Position numbers and translations under genes: made by a program. Positions 24,398-32,708 of a stretch of 37,229 nucleotides of DNA are shown here, one piece after another. The notes under the pieces are model-generated. The model saw nothing but the letters and a program-made list of their open reading frames with translations, did no database searches and was not told the origin of the DNA. This stretch comes from an uncultured Alistipes sp. (lineage in GTDB: Bacteria; Bacteroidota; Bacteroidia; Bacteroidales; Rikenellaceae). The stretch spans positions 1 through 37,229 of the forward strand of contig CANASP010000019.1 in the NCBI GenBank assembly GCA_947364365.1, written 5' to 3'. Position 1 is the stretch's first letter, and every line of letters starts with the position of its first letter.

Positions 24398-25309
24398 ATG
24401 GCTCGGAACGGTTCGGCCGCTGCGCGGGGCAAGGCCGGCGGATACGCGATGGCGGCGCTGTCGTCGGCGACGTTCGGACTGGCTCCGCTCTTCACGTTGA
24501 GGCTGCTCGGCGAGGGCTTCTCGACCTTCGAGGTGTTGGCCTACCGCTGGGGAATCGCCGCGGCGGCGCTGACGCTGTTCGCCGTCGTGCGGTGCGAGCG
24601 GCTGCGCATCGGCCGCCGGGAGCGGGCTACGGTGCTGTCGCTCGCCGTGCTGCGGGCCGCCACGTCGCTGAGCCTGGTCGTGGCCTATGAAAACATCGCC
24701 AGCGGCGCGGCCTCCACCATCCATTTCATCTATCCGCTTTTCGTGGCGCTCGTCATGATGGGGCTGTTCGGCGAACGGCGGCAGCGTGCGGTCGGGTTCG
24801 CCGTCGTCGTGTCGCTGGCCGGGGCCGCGCTGCTCGCCTCGGGGTCGGCGACGGAGGCCGGCGGCAGCCGGACGGTCGGGCTGTGTGCCGCGGCGGCCTC
24901 GGTTCTCTTCTACGGCGGTTATATCGTGGGCGTGCGCCGGAGCCGGGCCGCGACGATCCCCTCCGCGGCGCTGACCTGCTGCGTGATGGGACTCGGGGCG
25001 CTCTTCTTCGTCGCGGGAGGCCTGCTGACGGGCGGGATCCGCCTGGCCGCGGGGTGGGGGACCTGGCTGTCGATCGCGGGGCTGGCGCTGCCTGCCACGG
25101 CGCTCTCGAATATCGCCTTGGTGACGGCGATCAAGCGGATCGGTCCGACGCTCACGTCGGTGTTCGGCGCATTGGAGCCGCTGACGGCCGTGGTCGCGGG
25201 GGCGTGCCTGCTGGGCGAGCCGTTCACGGTGCGTAGCGGCGCGGGTGTCGTGCTGGTCGTGGCGGCGGTCGTGACGGTCGTGGTGTCGGAGGGGCGGAAG
25301 CGAACATAA
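24398..25309 (+). CDS. EamA/DMT-family transporter
   Basis: A 303-residue inner-membrane protein with about ten helices in two repeated halves, as in the drug/metabolite transporter superfamily. Recognisable pieces are VLAYRWGIAAAAL in the first half and RIGPTLTSVFGALEPLTAVV in the second. The substrate is unknown; relatives export amino acids or other metabolites. It follows trmB by 13 nt and precedes the next small gene by 14 nt, so it is probably in the same transcript. Confidence 0.88.
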   Translation: MARNGSAAARGKAGGYAMAALSSATFGLAPLFTLRLLGEGFSTFEVLAYRWGIAAAALTLFAVVRCERLRIGRRERATVLSLAVLRAATSLSLVVAYENIASGAASTIHFIYPLFVALVMMGLFGERRQRAVGFAVVVSLAGAALLASGSATEAGGSRTVGLCAAAASVLFYGGYIVGVRRSRAATIPSAALTCCVMGLGALFFVAGGLLTGGIRLAAGWGTWLSIAGLALPATALSNIALVTAIKRIGPTLTSVFGALEPLTAVVAGACLLGEPFTVRSGAGVVLVVAAVVTVVVSEGRKRT

Positions 25310-25323
25310 AAAGCGAACGTGTC

Positions 25324-25767
25324 ATGTCATTCGATTACGAGGAGATCGAGCGGGCGGTAAGGGACAACCGGCTTGCGATGCGGAAAATGGAGGGTGCCGA
25401 CAAGGAGCGTGTGATACGGAGGCTCTACGAGGTTTTCGTGTCGGGCGATCCCCGCGCGTTGTGGCTGAGCTTCAAGTATGTTCCCAGCCGCCTGGATTGT
25501 CGTGGCGAAGATCCCTATTACCATCTGCCCGACCGGATAGATGCCAATGCCGTGTTCTATTTCGTGATCGACTACTGGAACCGCGATTTCGTCGTCTACG
25601 AGGCCCGGATGGCGGATATCCACACGTTCATAGGCGATTGCGAGGGGCTCGACGAATATTATCTGGTGCCCCGGGATTTCGGGGAGTTGTATGCCATAAC
25701 GGATCACGACGACCTGTTGTATATCGACGTGAGGAAAAACGAGCGGCGTCTGCCGGCTGCCCTGTGA
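25324..25767 (+). CDS. Small acidic protein of unknown function (DUF6756-like?)
   Basis: A 147-residue soluble protein, rich in aromatic and acidic residues, without signal peptide or membrane helix. Features seen: an N-terminal helix (FDYEEIERAVRDNRLAM), a central FYFVIDYWNRDFVVYEARMA, then IHTFIGDCEGLDEYYLVPRD and a terminal HDDLLYIDVR. The arrangement reminds me of the poorly studied DUF6756 proteins, but I am not sure. Its less biased codon use, compared with the operon before it, may point to later acquisition. It lies 14 nt after the EamA gene and converges on queG. Confidence 0.65.
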   Translation: MSFDYEEIERAVRDNRLAMRKMEGADKERVIRRLYEVFVSGDPRALWLSFKYVPSRLDCRGEDPYYHLPDRIDANAVFYFVIDYWNRDFVVYEARMADIHTFIGDCEGLDEYYLVPRDFGELYAITDHDDLLYIDVRKNERRLPAAL

Positions 25768-25794
25768 CGGCCGTGCCGGCCGGAGAGGGCCGCT

Positions 25795-26724
25795 CTATTC
25801 GTCGTCTGCGGTCGGACAGGCGTTGCGGATGTTCTGCCGGATGCGCTCCAGGCCGCTGCGCGTGAGGGGCGTGGAGCCCATGCGGCGGTCGAAGGCTTCG
25901 GGCGTCATCGTCAGCCACTCTTCGGGCTCCATCGCCACGGGGTCGAAGAGCGGGTCGAAGGTGGGGTTGGTGTGGAGCGGTGCGCGGCGGTTGTAGGGGC
26001 AGCAGCTCTGGCAGGCGTCGCAGCCGAAGATCCAGCCGTGGAGCGCCGCGGCGGGGTCGGGGTCGCGCTCGACGGTGTGGCGCGAGATGCAGCGGCGCGT
26101 GTCGACCGTGCGGTCGGCGACGAGCGCCGCGGCGGGGCAGGCGTCGAGGCAGGCGCGGCACGAGCCGCAGCGGTTTTCGCCGAAAGGGGTGTCGTAGCTG
26201 TCGGCGGGTTCGGTGAGGAGCAGCTCGCCTAATAATACATAGGTGCCGAAGCGGGGCGTCACGAGCAGCGACTGGCGGCCGATCCACCCCAGCCCCGCCT
26301 CGACGGCCAGCTGCTTCTCGGCCAGCGGCGCCGAGTCGACGAAGGCGCGGCCCCGCAGCGCCGGGCGGCCGGCGCACAGTGCGTCGAGCAGGCGGCGGAG
26401 CATCGCGCGGATGGTGTCGTGGTAGTCGGCCGTCGAGGCGTAGGAGGCGACCTTCGCCCGGTGGTGGGGCGGGTAGCCGTCGCCCGCGGGGTTCTTGTAG
26501 CTCACGGCGCAGACGACGGCCGTCTGCGCCCCCTCGAAGAGCCGCGAGGGGTCGAAGCGCTTCTCGACGTTGCGTTCGAGGTAGCCCAGCGTCGACTGGT
26601 ATCCGCGGGCGAGCCACTTGCGGAACCATGCGGCATTGGCCTCCAGCGGGCGGCAGGGGGCCAGGCCGCAGAGGTCGAAACCCGCCTCGGCGGCAAGCCG
26701 TTTTATCTCCGATCGGTCGAGCAT
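25795..26724 (-). CDS. queG: Epoxyqueuosine reductase
   Basis: Last step of queuosine synthesis: reduces epoxyqueuosine in tRNA using cobalamin and two 4Fe-4S clusters. The 309-residue protein has the N-terminal domain (LCGLAPCRP, TAVVCAVSYKNP, FVDSAPLAEKQLAVEAGLGW). Two Cys motifs follow: CGSCRACLDACPAAAL and CDACQSCCPYNR. It lacks the C-terminal HEAT-repeat extension found in longer QueG proteins. The open frame extends 25 codons upstream, but ATG 26724 matches the family start (LDRSEIKRLAAEAGFDLCG). No other queuosine gene is in the window. Confidence 0.94.
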   Translation of the reverse strand: MLDRSEIKRLAAEAGFDLCGLAPCRPLEANAAWFRKWLARGYQSTLGYLERNVEKRFDPSRLFEGAQTAVVCAVSYKNPAGDGYPPHHRAKVASYASTADYHDTIRAMLRRLLDALCAGRPALRGRAFVDSAPLAEKQLAVEAGLGWIGRQSLLVTPRFGTYVLLGELLLTEPADSYDTPFGENRCGSCRACLDACPAAALVADRTVDTRRCISRHTVERDPDPAAALHGWIFGCDACQSCCPYNRRAPLHTNPTFDPLFDPVAMEPEEWLTMTPEAFDRRMGSTPLTRSGLERIRQNIRNACPTADDE

Positions 26725-26770
26725 TTTCGATATTTTGTCGCGAAAATAGTATTTTTTGGCGGGAAGTTCG

Positions 26771-26778
26771 TACTTTTG
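26771..26778 (+). promoter_or_regulatory. -7 box of the acyl-CoA ligase gene
   Basis: TACTTTTG matches TAnnTTTG and lies 50 nt before the ATG. No TTG is found at the right distance upstream, so the promoter is only half supported. Confidence 0.45.
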
Positions 26779-26828
26779 TGCCCTAATTCGCGTTGTCATA
26801 ACGTCTAACCAAACACGAAACCGAACAA

Positions 26829-28550
26829 ATGACTATCCATACGCTTTACGACCTGGTTCGCAATAGCGTCGACAAATTCGCGTCGCGCGTCGCCTTCTCT
26901 ATGTTCGAGGGCGAGGAGCTGACCTACGCCGAGGTGGGGCGGCGCATCGAAAAGGTGCAGCAGGAGCTGGTCGGCGCCGGCCTCGTTCCGGGCGACCGGG
27001 TGGCGCTCTTGAGCAGCAGCATGCCCAACTGGGGCGTCTGCTACCTGGCGACGACGGCGGCGGGCATGGTCGTCGTGCCCATCCTGCCCGACTTCTCGGG
27101 CGAGGAGCTCGACATGATCATCGAGCACTCCGAGGCCAAGGCCCTCATGGTGTCGGACAAGCTCTTCACCAAGCTCTCGAAACCGACGATCGAGCGGCTC
27201 AACATCATCGTCCGCACCAAGAACCTCGGGGTGATCGCCCAGCGCGTCCGCGGCAAGGGGGCGATCCGCGTCCCGCAGCCCGACGACCTGGCGGCGGTGA
27301 TCTACACCTCGGGAACCACCTCGCGTCCGAAGGGGGTGATGCTGACCCACAAGGCCCTCTGCGCCCAGATCGCGATGTCGGCGGGGATCTTCCCGGTCGA
27401 CGGCGACGACATCTTCCTCTCGGTGCTGCCCCTGTCGCACACCTACGAATGTTCGATCGGCATGATCTATCCCTTCTCGATGGGTGCCCGCGTGGTCTAC
27501 ATCGACCGGCCGCCCACGGCGTCGGTGCTCATGCCCACGCTGCGGGCCGTGCGGCCGACGGTGATGCTCATCGTGCCGCTGATCATCGAGAAGATCTACC
27601 GCCACCAGGTGCTGGCCAAGTTCAACTCGACGGCCGTGTGGCGGGCGCTCTACCGCGTGGGGTTCATGCGCCGCTATTTCCACCGCGTCGCGGGCAAGAA
27701 GCTCATGAAGCTCTTCGGCCGGCGGCTGCGTTTCCTCGGGATCGGCGGCTCGAAGCTCGACGGCGGTGCCGAGAAGTTCCTGCTCGAAGCCAAGGTGCCC
27801 TACGCCATCGGGTACGGCCTGACGGAGACGGCGCCGCTGCTGGCGGGTGCCGCGCCGTCGATGGTGCGGCTGGGGTCGACGGGGCCCCAGGCGCCGGGCG
27901 TGGAGCTGCGGTTGGATAACGTCAACGCCGCGACGCGTCAGGGCGAGATCGTGGCCCGCACGCCGAGCGCCATGCTGGGTTACTACAAGAACCCCGAGGC
28001 GACGGCCGAGGCCTTCACCGCCGACGGGTGGTTCCGTACGGGCGATCTGGGCGAGTTCGACAAGGACGGATGGCTCTACATCAAGGGGCGTCTGAAGAAC
28101 ATGATCGTCGGTCCGGGCGGCGAGAACATCTATCCCGAGGATATCGAGAGCGTGCTCAACTCCCACGTCTGCATCGCCGATTCGATCGTCACCGAGCAGG
28201 AGGGGCGTCTAGTGGCGCTCGTGCACTTCAACCGCGACGAGATCGAGGCGATGATCGACGACTGGCGCGAGGAGTGGGAGACCAAGAAGGAGGCCTGGGA
28301 GGCCAAGACCGAGCAGCTCAAGCAGGAGATCATGGAGTTCGTCAACGCCAAGGTGAGCCGTTTCTCCCGGATCTCGGAGGTGGTCGAGGAGAAGGAGGAG
28401 TTCGTCAAGACCCCGACGCAGAAGATCCGGCGGTTCCTCTACAACGGCAGGAAGGGGGCGGCCCCTGCGGAGGGCTCCCCGGCGGGCGATGCGGCTCCGG
28501 CCGCCGATCCGGCGGTTTCGGCCGTGACGCCGGCCGAGACGGAGCGGTAG
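26829..28550 (+). CDS. Long-chain fatty acid-CoA ligase (AMP-binding family)
   Basis: Adenylate-forming enzyme of 573 residues that activates fatty acids as CoA thioesters. Family motifs: the P-loop-like IYTSGTTSRPKGVM (about 158-171), the A5 motif IGYGLTETAPLL, and the hinge region TGDLGEFDKDGWLYIKGRLK followed by GENIYPEDIES. The last 35 or so residues are Ala/Pro-rich (APAEGSPAGDAAPAADP) and look like an extension. The exact fatty acid is not predictable. It is a single gene, divergent from queG. Confidence 0.9.
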   Translation: MTIHTLYDLVRNSVDKFASRVAFSMFEGEELTYAEVGRRIEKVQQELVGAGLVPGDRVALLSSSMPNWGVCYLATTAAGMVVVPILPDFSGEELDMIIEHSEAKALMVSDKLFTKLSKPTIERLNIIVRTKNLGVIAQRVRGKGAIRVPQPDDLAAVIYTSGTTSRPKGVMLTHKALCAQIAMSAGIFPVDGDDIFLSVLPLSHTYECSIGMIYPFSMGARVVYIDRPPTASVLMPTLRAVRPTVMLIVPLIIEKIYRHQVLAKFNSTAVWRALYRVGFMRRYFHRVAGKKLMKLFGRRLRFLGIGGSKLDGGAEKFLLEAKVPYAIGYGLTETAPLLAGAAPSMVRLGSTGPQAPGVELRLDNVNAATRQGEIVARTPSAMLGYYKNPEATAEAFTADGWFRTGDLGEFDKDGWLYIKGRLKNMIVGPGGENIYPEDIESVLNSHVCIADSIVTEQEGRLVALVHFNRDEIEAMIDDWREEWETKKEAWEAKTEQLKQEIMEFVNAKVSRFSRISEVVEEKEEFVKTPTQKIRRFLYNGRKGAAPAEGSPAGDAAPAADPAVSAVTPAETER

Positions 28551-28571
28551 GCGTGCGCTCGCGGCGGCGTG

Positions 28572-28604
28572 CAGGCGGGTCGGACGGGAAGTCCGGCCCG
28601 CCTG
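28572..28604. terminator. 14-bp stem-loop after the ligase gene
   Basis: CAGGCGGGTCGGAC (28572-28585) pairs with 28591-28604 with one G-U pair and a GGGAA loop, 21 nt past the ligase stop. No U run follows, so termination here would be weak or factor dependent. Confidence 0.5.
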
Positions 28605-28697
28605 TGCGATGGAGCGTCAGGGCTGCGGTGAGCTTGTGCGATGAAATGCCGGGGTTGCGGTGGCTTGTGCGATGGAGCGTCGGGAGGGGCTGCGCCG
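28603..28697. repeat. Three degenerate ~31-nt tandem repeats
   Basis: Units beginning TGTGCGATG start at 28603, 28635 and 28666 (32, 31 and about 32 nt). Units 1 and 3 share TGTGCGATGGAGCGTC, and unit 2 has changed bases in the middle. They lack constant-length unique spacers, so this is not CRISPR. Confidence 0.7.
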
Positions 28698-28758
28698 GCG
28701 GCGGATCGTCTTTTTTGGGTCTTGCGGCCTGCGTGCGCGATATTTTTTGCCGAACGTG

Positions 28759-28788
28759 TTGCGGTATTCAAAACTTTTCCTATCTTTG
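28759..28788 (+). promoter_or_regulatory. Upstream promoter of the tRNA-tuf operon
   Basis: TTG (28759-28761), 19 nt, TATCTTTG (28781-28788). It is followed by about 135 nt of leader that includes the second promoter. Confidence 0.65.
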
Positions 28789-28871
28789 CACCCGGTTTCG
28801 ACTTCGTACCGAGTCGCGATACCGTCAGTTCTTTGAGAAGGGCAGGATAGTTGAAAATTTATCGGTAAAAA

Positions 28872-28903
28872 TTTGGTCGGTAAAAAAATAATATCTATTT
28901 TTG
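28872..28903 (+). promoter_or_regulatory. Proximal promoter of the tRNA operon
   Basis: TTTG (28872-28875), exactly 20 nt, TATTTTTG (28896-28903), 21 nt before tRNA-Thr. Both boxes match the consensus. Confidence 0.75.
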
Positions 28904-28924
28904 CAATCCAAAACGATTGGTTCT

Positions 28925-28998
28925 GCCGATGTAGCTCAGTTGGCCAGAGCAGCTGATTTGTAATCAGCTGGTCGTGGGTTCGAATCCCTCCATCGGCT
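28925..28998 (+). tRNA. tRNA-Thr (anticodon TGT)
   Basis: Complete cloverleaf of 74 nt: acceptor GCCGATG/CATCGGC, D-arm with G18-G19 (AGTTGGCCAGAGC), anticodon arm GCTGA-TTTGTAA-TCAGC and T-loop TTCGAAT. No CCA is encoded. First of a three-tRNA cluster ahead of tuf, the usual Bacteroidota arrangement. Confidence 0.97.
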
Positions 28999-29047
28999 CG
29001 AAGCCGATGCGAAATTCGAAATGAGCGCAGCGGCGAACGGAACACAA

Positions 29048-29130
29048 GGGAAGTTACCAGAGTGGCCAAATGGGGCAGACTGTAAATCTGCTGGCGTACG
29101 CCTTCGGTGGTTCGAATCCATCACTTCCCA
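29048..29130 (+). tRNA. tRNA-Tyr (anticodon GTA)
   Basis: A long (class II) tRNA of 83 nt: acceptor GGGAAGT/ACTTCCC, anticodon arm GCAGA-CTGTAAA-TCTGC, a long variable arm (TACGCCTTCGGT region) and T-loop TTCGAAT. The long variable arm is normal for bacterial tRNA-Tyr. No CCA is encoded. Confidence 0.97.
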
Positions 29131-29221
29131 CAGATAAGATGCCGGTCGGGGTTGCAAGACTTTCGGATGCGCCGCATGTGCGGTGGCGGAAGGGAGGCCA
29201 GCTCTGATACGGTATGTTTTT

Positions 29222-29294
29222 GCGGAAGTAGCTCAGTTGATAGAGCATTAGCCTTCCAAGCTAAGGGTCGCGAGTTTGAGCCTCGTCTTCCGCT
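29222..29294 (+). tRNA. tRNA-Gly (anticodon TCC) with A19-U56
   Basis: Standard 73-nt cloverleaf: acceptor GCGGAAG/CTTCCGC, anticodon arm TTAGC-CTTCCAA-GCTAA. In the D-loop (AGTTGATA) residue 19 is A (29240), and in the T-loop (TTTGAGC) residue 56 is T (29277), where nearly all tRNAs have G19 and C56. The two changes restore a Watson-Crick pair, so the tRNA is probably functional. No CCA is encoded. Confidence 0.95.
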
Positions 29295-29421
29295 CACGGC
29301 GCAGCAGCGTGTGATGCGACGCTCCGAAAGGGGAGAGTTCGTGTCGCCCGCTCGTTCTGCGGAGACGAACTTGAAACGTTGGCACGCAATTTTTAACAAA
29401 AAACTTTAAATACCTAATACT

Positions 29422-30609
29422 ATGGCAAAAGAAAAATTTGACCGTTCGAAACCGCACGTGAACATCGGTACCATCGGTCACGTCGACCACGGTAAGACGA
29501 CCCTTACCGCCGCTATCACGACCGTTCTGGCTAAGGCCGGCCTGTCGGAGCTCCGTTCGTTCGACTCGATCGACAACGCACCCGAGGAGAAGGAGCGCGG
29601 TATCACGATCAACACCGCTCACGTCGAGTACCAGACGGCCAACCGTCACTACGCTCACGTGGACTGCCCGGGTCACGCCGACTATGTGAAGAACATGGTA
29701 ACGGGTGCCGCTCAGATGGACGGTGCCATTCTGGTAGTTGCCGCTACCGACGGTCCCATGCCCCAGACCAACGAGCACGTGCTGCTCGCCCGTCAGGTGA
29801 ACGTGCCGAAGATCGTCGTTTTCCTGAACAAGTGCGACATGGTGGACGACCCCGAGATGCTCGACCTGGTCGAGATGGAGGTTCGCGACCTGCTTTCGAA
29901 GTACGACTATGATGGCGACAACGCCCCCATCATCCGCGGTTCGGCCCTCGGCGGTCTGAACGGCGAGCCCACCTGGGAGGCCAAGGTCATGGAGCTCATG
30001 GCTGCCGTCGACGAGTACATCCCCCTGCCCCAGCGCGAGAACGAGAAGCCGTTCCTGATGCCTATCGAGGACGTGTTCTCGATCACCGGCCGCGGTACCG
30101 TAGTTACGGGCCGTATCGAGACCGGTATCATCCACGTGGGTGATCCCGTCGAGATCATCGGTCTGGAGGAGAAGACCCTCACCTCGACCTGCACCGGCGT
30201 CGAGATGTTCCGCAAGCTGCTCGACGAGGGCGAGGCCGGCGACAACGTAGGTCTGCTGCTCCGCGGTATCGACAAGAAGGAGGTTAAGCGCGGTATGGTA
30301 GTCGCTAAGCCCGGCTCGATCACCCCGCACACCGAGTTCACCGCCGAGGTCTACATCCTGAAGAAGGAGGAGGGTGGCCGTCACACGCCGTTCCACAACA
30401 ACTACCGTCCGCAGTTCTACCTGCGTACGATGGACGTAACGGGTGAGGTTCACCTGCCCGCAGGCGTCGACATGGTAATGCCGGGTGACCACGTTACCAT
30501 CACCGTCAAGCTGATCTACCCCGTAGCCCTGAACGAGGGTCTGCGCTTCGCAATCCGCGAGGGTGGCCGTACGGTAGGTGCAGGTCAGATCCTGTCGATC
30601 GTGAAGTAA
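29422..30609 (+). CDS. tuf: Elongation factor Tu
   Basis: GTPase that delivers aminoacyl-tRNA to the ribosome. The 395 residues start [21 protein letters not shown]1 GHVDHGKT, the effector ERGITI, G3 DCPGHADY and G4 NKCDMVDD are all intact, and domains 2 and 3 follow to the end QILSIVK. Codon use shifts toward GGT, CGT and GTA relative to the GC-rich neighbours, as expected for a very highly expressed gene. It lies 127 nt after tRNA-Gly, probably in the same transcript, and is followed by tRNA-Trp. Confidence 0.99.
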   Translation: MAKEKFDRSKPHVNIGTIGHVDHGKTTLTAAITTVLAKAGLSELRSFDSIDNAPEEKERGITINTAHVEYQTANRHYAHVDCPGHADYVKNMVTGAAQMDGAILVVAATDGPMPQTNEHVLLARQVNVPKIVVFLNKCDMVDDPEMLDLVEMEVRDLLSKYDYDGDNAPIIRGSALGGLNGEPTWEAKVMELMAAVDEYIPLPQRENEKPFLMPIEDVFSITGRGTVVTGRIETGIIHVGDPVEIIGLEEKTLTSTCTGVEMFRKLLDEGEAGDNVGLLLRGIDKKEVKRGMVVAKPGSITPHTEFTAEVYILKKEEGGRHTPFHNNYRPQFYLRTMDVTGEVHLPAGVDMVMPGDHVTITVKLIYPVALNEGLRFAIREGGRTVGAGQILSIVK

Positions 30610-30657
30610 TTCACACCATAATTCCGGAGGCGGTGCCCACCGCATCGCCTCTTCTTT

Positions 30658-30731
30658 AGGAGCATAGTTCAAGGGTAGAATAGCGGTCTCCAAAACCGTT
30701 GATGGGAGTTCGAATCTCTCTGCTCCTGCCA
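30658..30731 (+). tRNA. tRNA-Trp (anticodon CCA), CCA end encoded
   Basis: Acceptor AGGAGCA/TGCTCCT, anticodon arm GCGGT-CTCCAAA-ACCGT, T-loop TTCGAAT, discriminator G (30728). CCA follows directly (30729-30731). This is the only one of the four tRNAs here with an encoded CCA, which could be chance. It sits between tuf and secE. Confidence 0.96.
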
Positions 30732-30751
30732 AGTAAAGCGAAAACGACGAT

Positions 30752-30949
30752 ATGTTCAATTACGTTAAAGAATCCTACAACGAGCTTGTGAACAAGGTGA
30801 CGTGGCCCACGTTCCCGCAGCTCCAGAGCTCCACGATCGTGGTGATGGTGGCTTCGGTCATCTTCGCTATCGTCGTGCTTGCTATGGACCTGACCTTCGA
30901 GAACCTGATGGCCGCCATCTACAAGACTCTGGGTAATCTTGGCCGTTAA
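30752..30949 (+). CDS. secE: Preprotein translocase subunit SecE
   Basis: Small essential clamp of the SecYEG channel. The 65-residue protein has the cytoplasmic helix with the conserved ELVNKVTWPTFPQLQSSTIV and one membrane helix (VVMVASVIFAIVVLAMDL). It is the short one-helix form common outside Proteobacteria. It lies 20 nt after tRNA-Trp and 14 nt before nusG. Confidence 0.95.
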   Translation: MFNYVKESYNELVNKVTWPTFPQLQSSTIVVMVASVIFAIVVLAMDLTFENLMAAIYKTLGNLGR

Positions 30950-30963
30950 TTGTCTCCTGTGCG

Positions 30964-31524
30964 ATGAGCGAAATTAAGAAACAGTGGTACGTAGTACGCG
31001 CCATCGGCGGTAAGGAGAACAAGGTCAAGGAGTACATCGAGTCCGAGATCCGTCACAATCACCTCGAAGAGTACATTTCGCAGGTTCTGATTCCCACCGA
31101 AAAGGTCTACACGATCCGTAACGGAAAGAAGATCTCCAAAGAGAGGGTCTCCTATCCGGGTTACGTATTGGTGGAGGCTGCGTTCGTGGGACAAATTCCC
31201 ATTATCATTCGTAATACTCCCAATGTGCTGGGATTCCTCGGCGACACGAAGGAAGACAGCCGCAAAATGAATGCCACCCCGCTGCGTCCGCAGGAGGTCG
31301 CTCGTATTTTGGGCCGTGTCGACGAGCTGAACGCACAGGAGGAGGAGAACGAAATACCCTTCTTTGTCGGCGAGACCGTCAAGGTTACGGACGGTCCTTT
31401 CTCAAGCTTCCAAGGTACCATTGAGACTGTCGACAACGAGCGCAAGAAGCTCACGGTATCGGTGAAGATATTCGGGCGCAAGACTCCTATGGAGTTGAGC
31501 TTCACACAAGTGGAAAAAGAATAA
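30964..31524 (+). CDS. nusG: Transcription termination/antitermination protein NusG
   Basis: Processivity factor that binds RNA polymerase and couples to Rho or the ribosome. The 186 residues have the NGN domain (QWYVVRAIGGKENKVKEYIE, YPGYVLVEA, NTPNVLGFLG) and a C-terminal KOW motif (GETVKVTDGPFSSFQGTIE). Its place between secE and rplK is the normal bacterial order. Confidence 0.97.
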   Translation: MSEIKKQWYVVRAIGGKENKVKEYIESEIRHNHLEEYISQVLIPTEKVYTIRNGKKISKERVSYPGYVLVEAAFVGQIPIIIRNTPNVLGFLGDTKEDSRKMNATPLRPQEVARILGRVDELNAQEEENEIPFFVGETVKVTDGPFSSFQGTIETVDNERKKLTVSVKIFGRKTPMELSFTQVEKE

Positions 31525-31539
31525 TTAACAAGGAAAACT

Positions 31540-31980
31540 ATGGCAAAAGAGGTTGCTGCATTTATTAAATTGCAGATCAAAGGTGGTGCCGCCAACCCTT
31601 CGCCCCCGGTAGGCCCCGCATTGGGTTCCAAGGGAGTCAATATCATGGACTTCTGCAAGCAGTTCAATGCGCGCACGCAGGACAAGGCAGGCAAGGTTCT
31701 TCCGGTCATCATCACGGTTTACAGCGACAAGTCGTTCGACTTCGTCGTCAAACAGCCGCCCGTAGCTGTCCAGCTCAAGGAAGCAGCCAAGGTTCAGACG
31801 GCCTCCGCGCAGCCCAACCGTACCAAGGTCGGTGAAGTTACGTGGGAGCAGGTCCGCGCCATTGCCCAGGACAAGATGTCCGACATGAACTGCTTTACCG
31901 TCGAGGCCGCCATGCGTATGGTCGCCGGTACGGCTCGCAGCATGGGTATCAACGTCGTCGGTGAATTTCCTAACATGTAA
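31540..31980 (+). CDS. rplK: Large ribosomal subunit protein L11
   Basis: Part of the GTPase-associated centre. The 146-residue protein has the N-terminal [20 protein letters not shown] and the C-terminal rRNA-binding part ending [13 protein letters not shown]. It lies 15 nt after nusG and 12 nt before rplA. Confidence 0.98.
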   Translation: MAKEVAAFIKLQIKGGAANPSPPVGPALGSKGVNIMDFCKQFNARTQDKAGKVLPVIITVYSDKSFDFVVKQPPVAVQLKEAAKVQTASAQPNRTKVGEVTWEQVRAIAQDKMSDMNCFTVEAAMRMVAGTARSMGINVVGEFPNM

Positions 31981-31992
31981 TGCGAAGAGAAG

Positions 31993-32691
31993 ATGAGTAA
32001 GTTGACAAAAAATCAGAAAATCGCCTACGCGAAGGTTGAGCCTGCCAAGGCTTACAAGCTCGCGGAGGCTGCCGCTCTTCTGAAGGAAATCACGTTCACC
32101 AAGTTCGACGCTTCGGTGGACGTCGACGTGCGTCTGGGTGTCGATCCGCGCAAGGCGAACCAGATGGTCCGCGGCGTGGTCACGCTGCCCCACGGTACCG
32201 GTAAGAAGGTCCGCGTGCTGGTGCTCTGCACTCCCGAGAAGGAGGCCGAGGCACAGGCAGCCGGTGCCGATTACGTAGGTCTGGACGAGTACGTCGACAA
32301 GATCAAGTCCGGTTGGACCGATGTCGACGTGATCATCTGCACCCCCAACGTGATGGGCAAGGTCGGTGCGCTGGGCCGTATCCTCGGTCCCCGCGGTCTG
32401 ATGCCGAACCCCAAGACGGGTACGGTGACCATGGAGGTCGGCAAGGCCGTCCAGGAGGTCAAGGCCGGTAAGATCGACTTCAAGGTCGATAAGTTCGGTA
32501 TCATCCACACGTCGGTAGGCAAGATTTCGTTTACGCCCGAGCAGATCGTCGAGAACGCCAAGGAGGTGCTCAACACGATCATCAAGCTCAAGCCGTCGGC
32601 AGCCAAAGGTTCTTATGTGAAGAGTATCTATCTCTCGACCACGATGAGCCCCGGCTTGCAGATCGATTCCAAATCCGTTGAAACCAAATAA
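31993..32691 (+). CDS. rplA: Large ribosomal subunit protein L1
   Basis: L1-stalk protein of 232 residues. It has the family sequence [20 protein letters not shown] and the RNA-binding signature [18 protein letters not shown]. In many bacteria L1 represses translation of the L11 operon. No obvious L1-site mimic was checked in the rplK leader. It lies 17 nt before rplJ. Confidence 0.98.
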   Translation: MSKLTKNQKIAYAKVEPAKAYKLAEAAALLKEITFTKFDASVDVDVRLGVDPRKANQMVRGVVTLPHGTGKKVRVLVLCTPEKEAEAQAAGADYVGLDEYVDKIKSGWTDVDVIICTPNVMGKVGALGRILGPRGLMPNPKTGTVTMEVGKAVQEVKAGKIDFKVDKFGIIHTSVGKISFTPEQIVENAKEVLNTIIKLKPSAAKGSYVKSIYLSTTMSPGLQIDSKSVETK

Positions 32692-32708
32692 GAAGGAGGA
32701 CAGACAAG

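Larger units (their letters stand above)
28551..28924. other. Intergenic region leading into the tRNA-tuf operon
   Basis: No credible gene in 374 nt. It has a long stem-loop after the ligase gene (28572-28604), three degenerate tandem repeats (28603-28697) and two promoters in series (28759-28788 and 28872-28903) pointing to the tRNA genes. Confidence 0.7.

Noticed and set aside
21550-24495. Minus-strand open frame of 981 codons opposite the PSP1-trmB operon
   Set aside because: It overlaps three well-supported forward genes and reads as low-complexity Ala/Arg/Leu sequence.
28789-28924. Leader of an rRNA operon
   Set aside because: The promoter pair resembles strong stable-RNA promoters, but tRNA genes follow and no 16S sequence is present.
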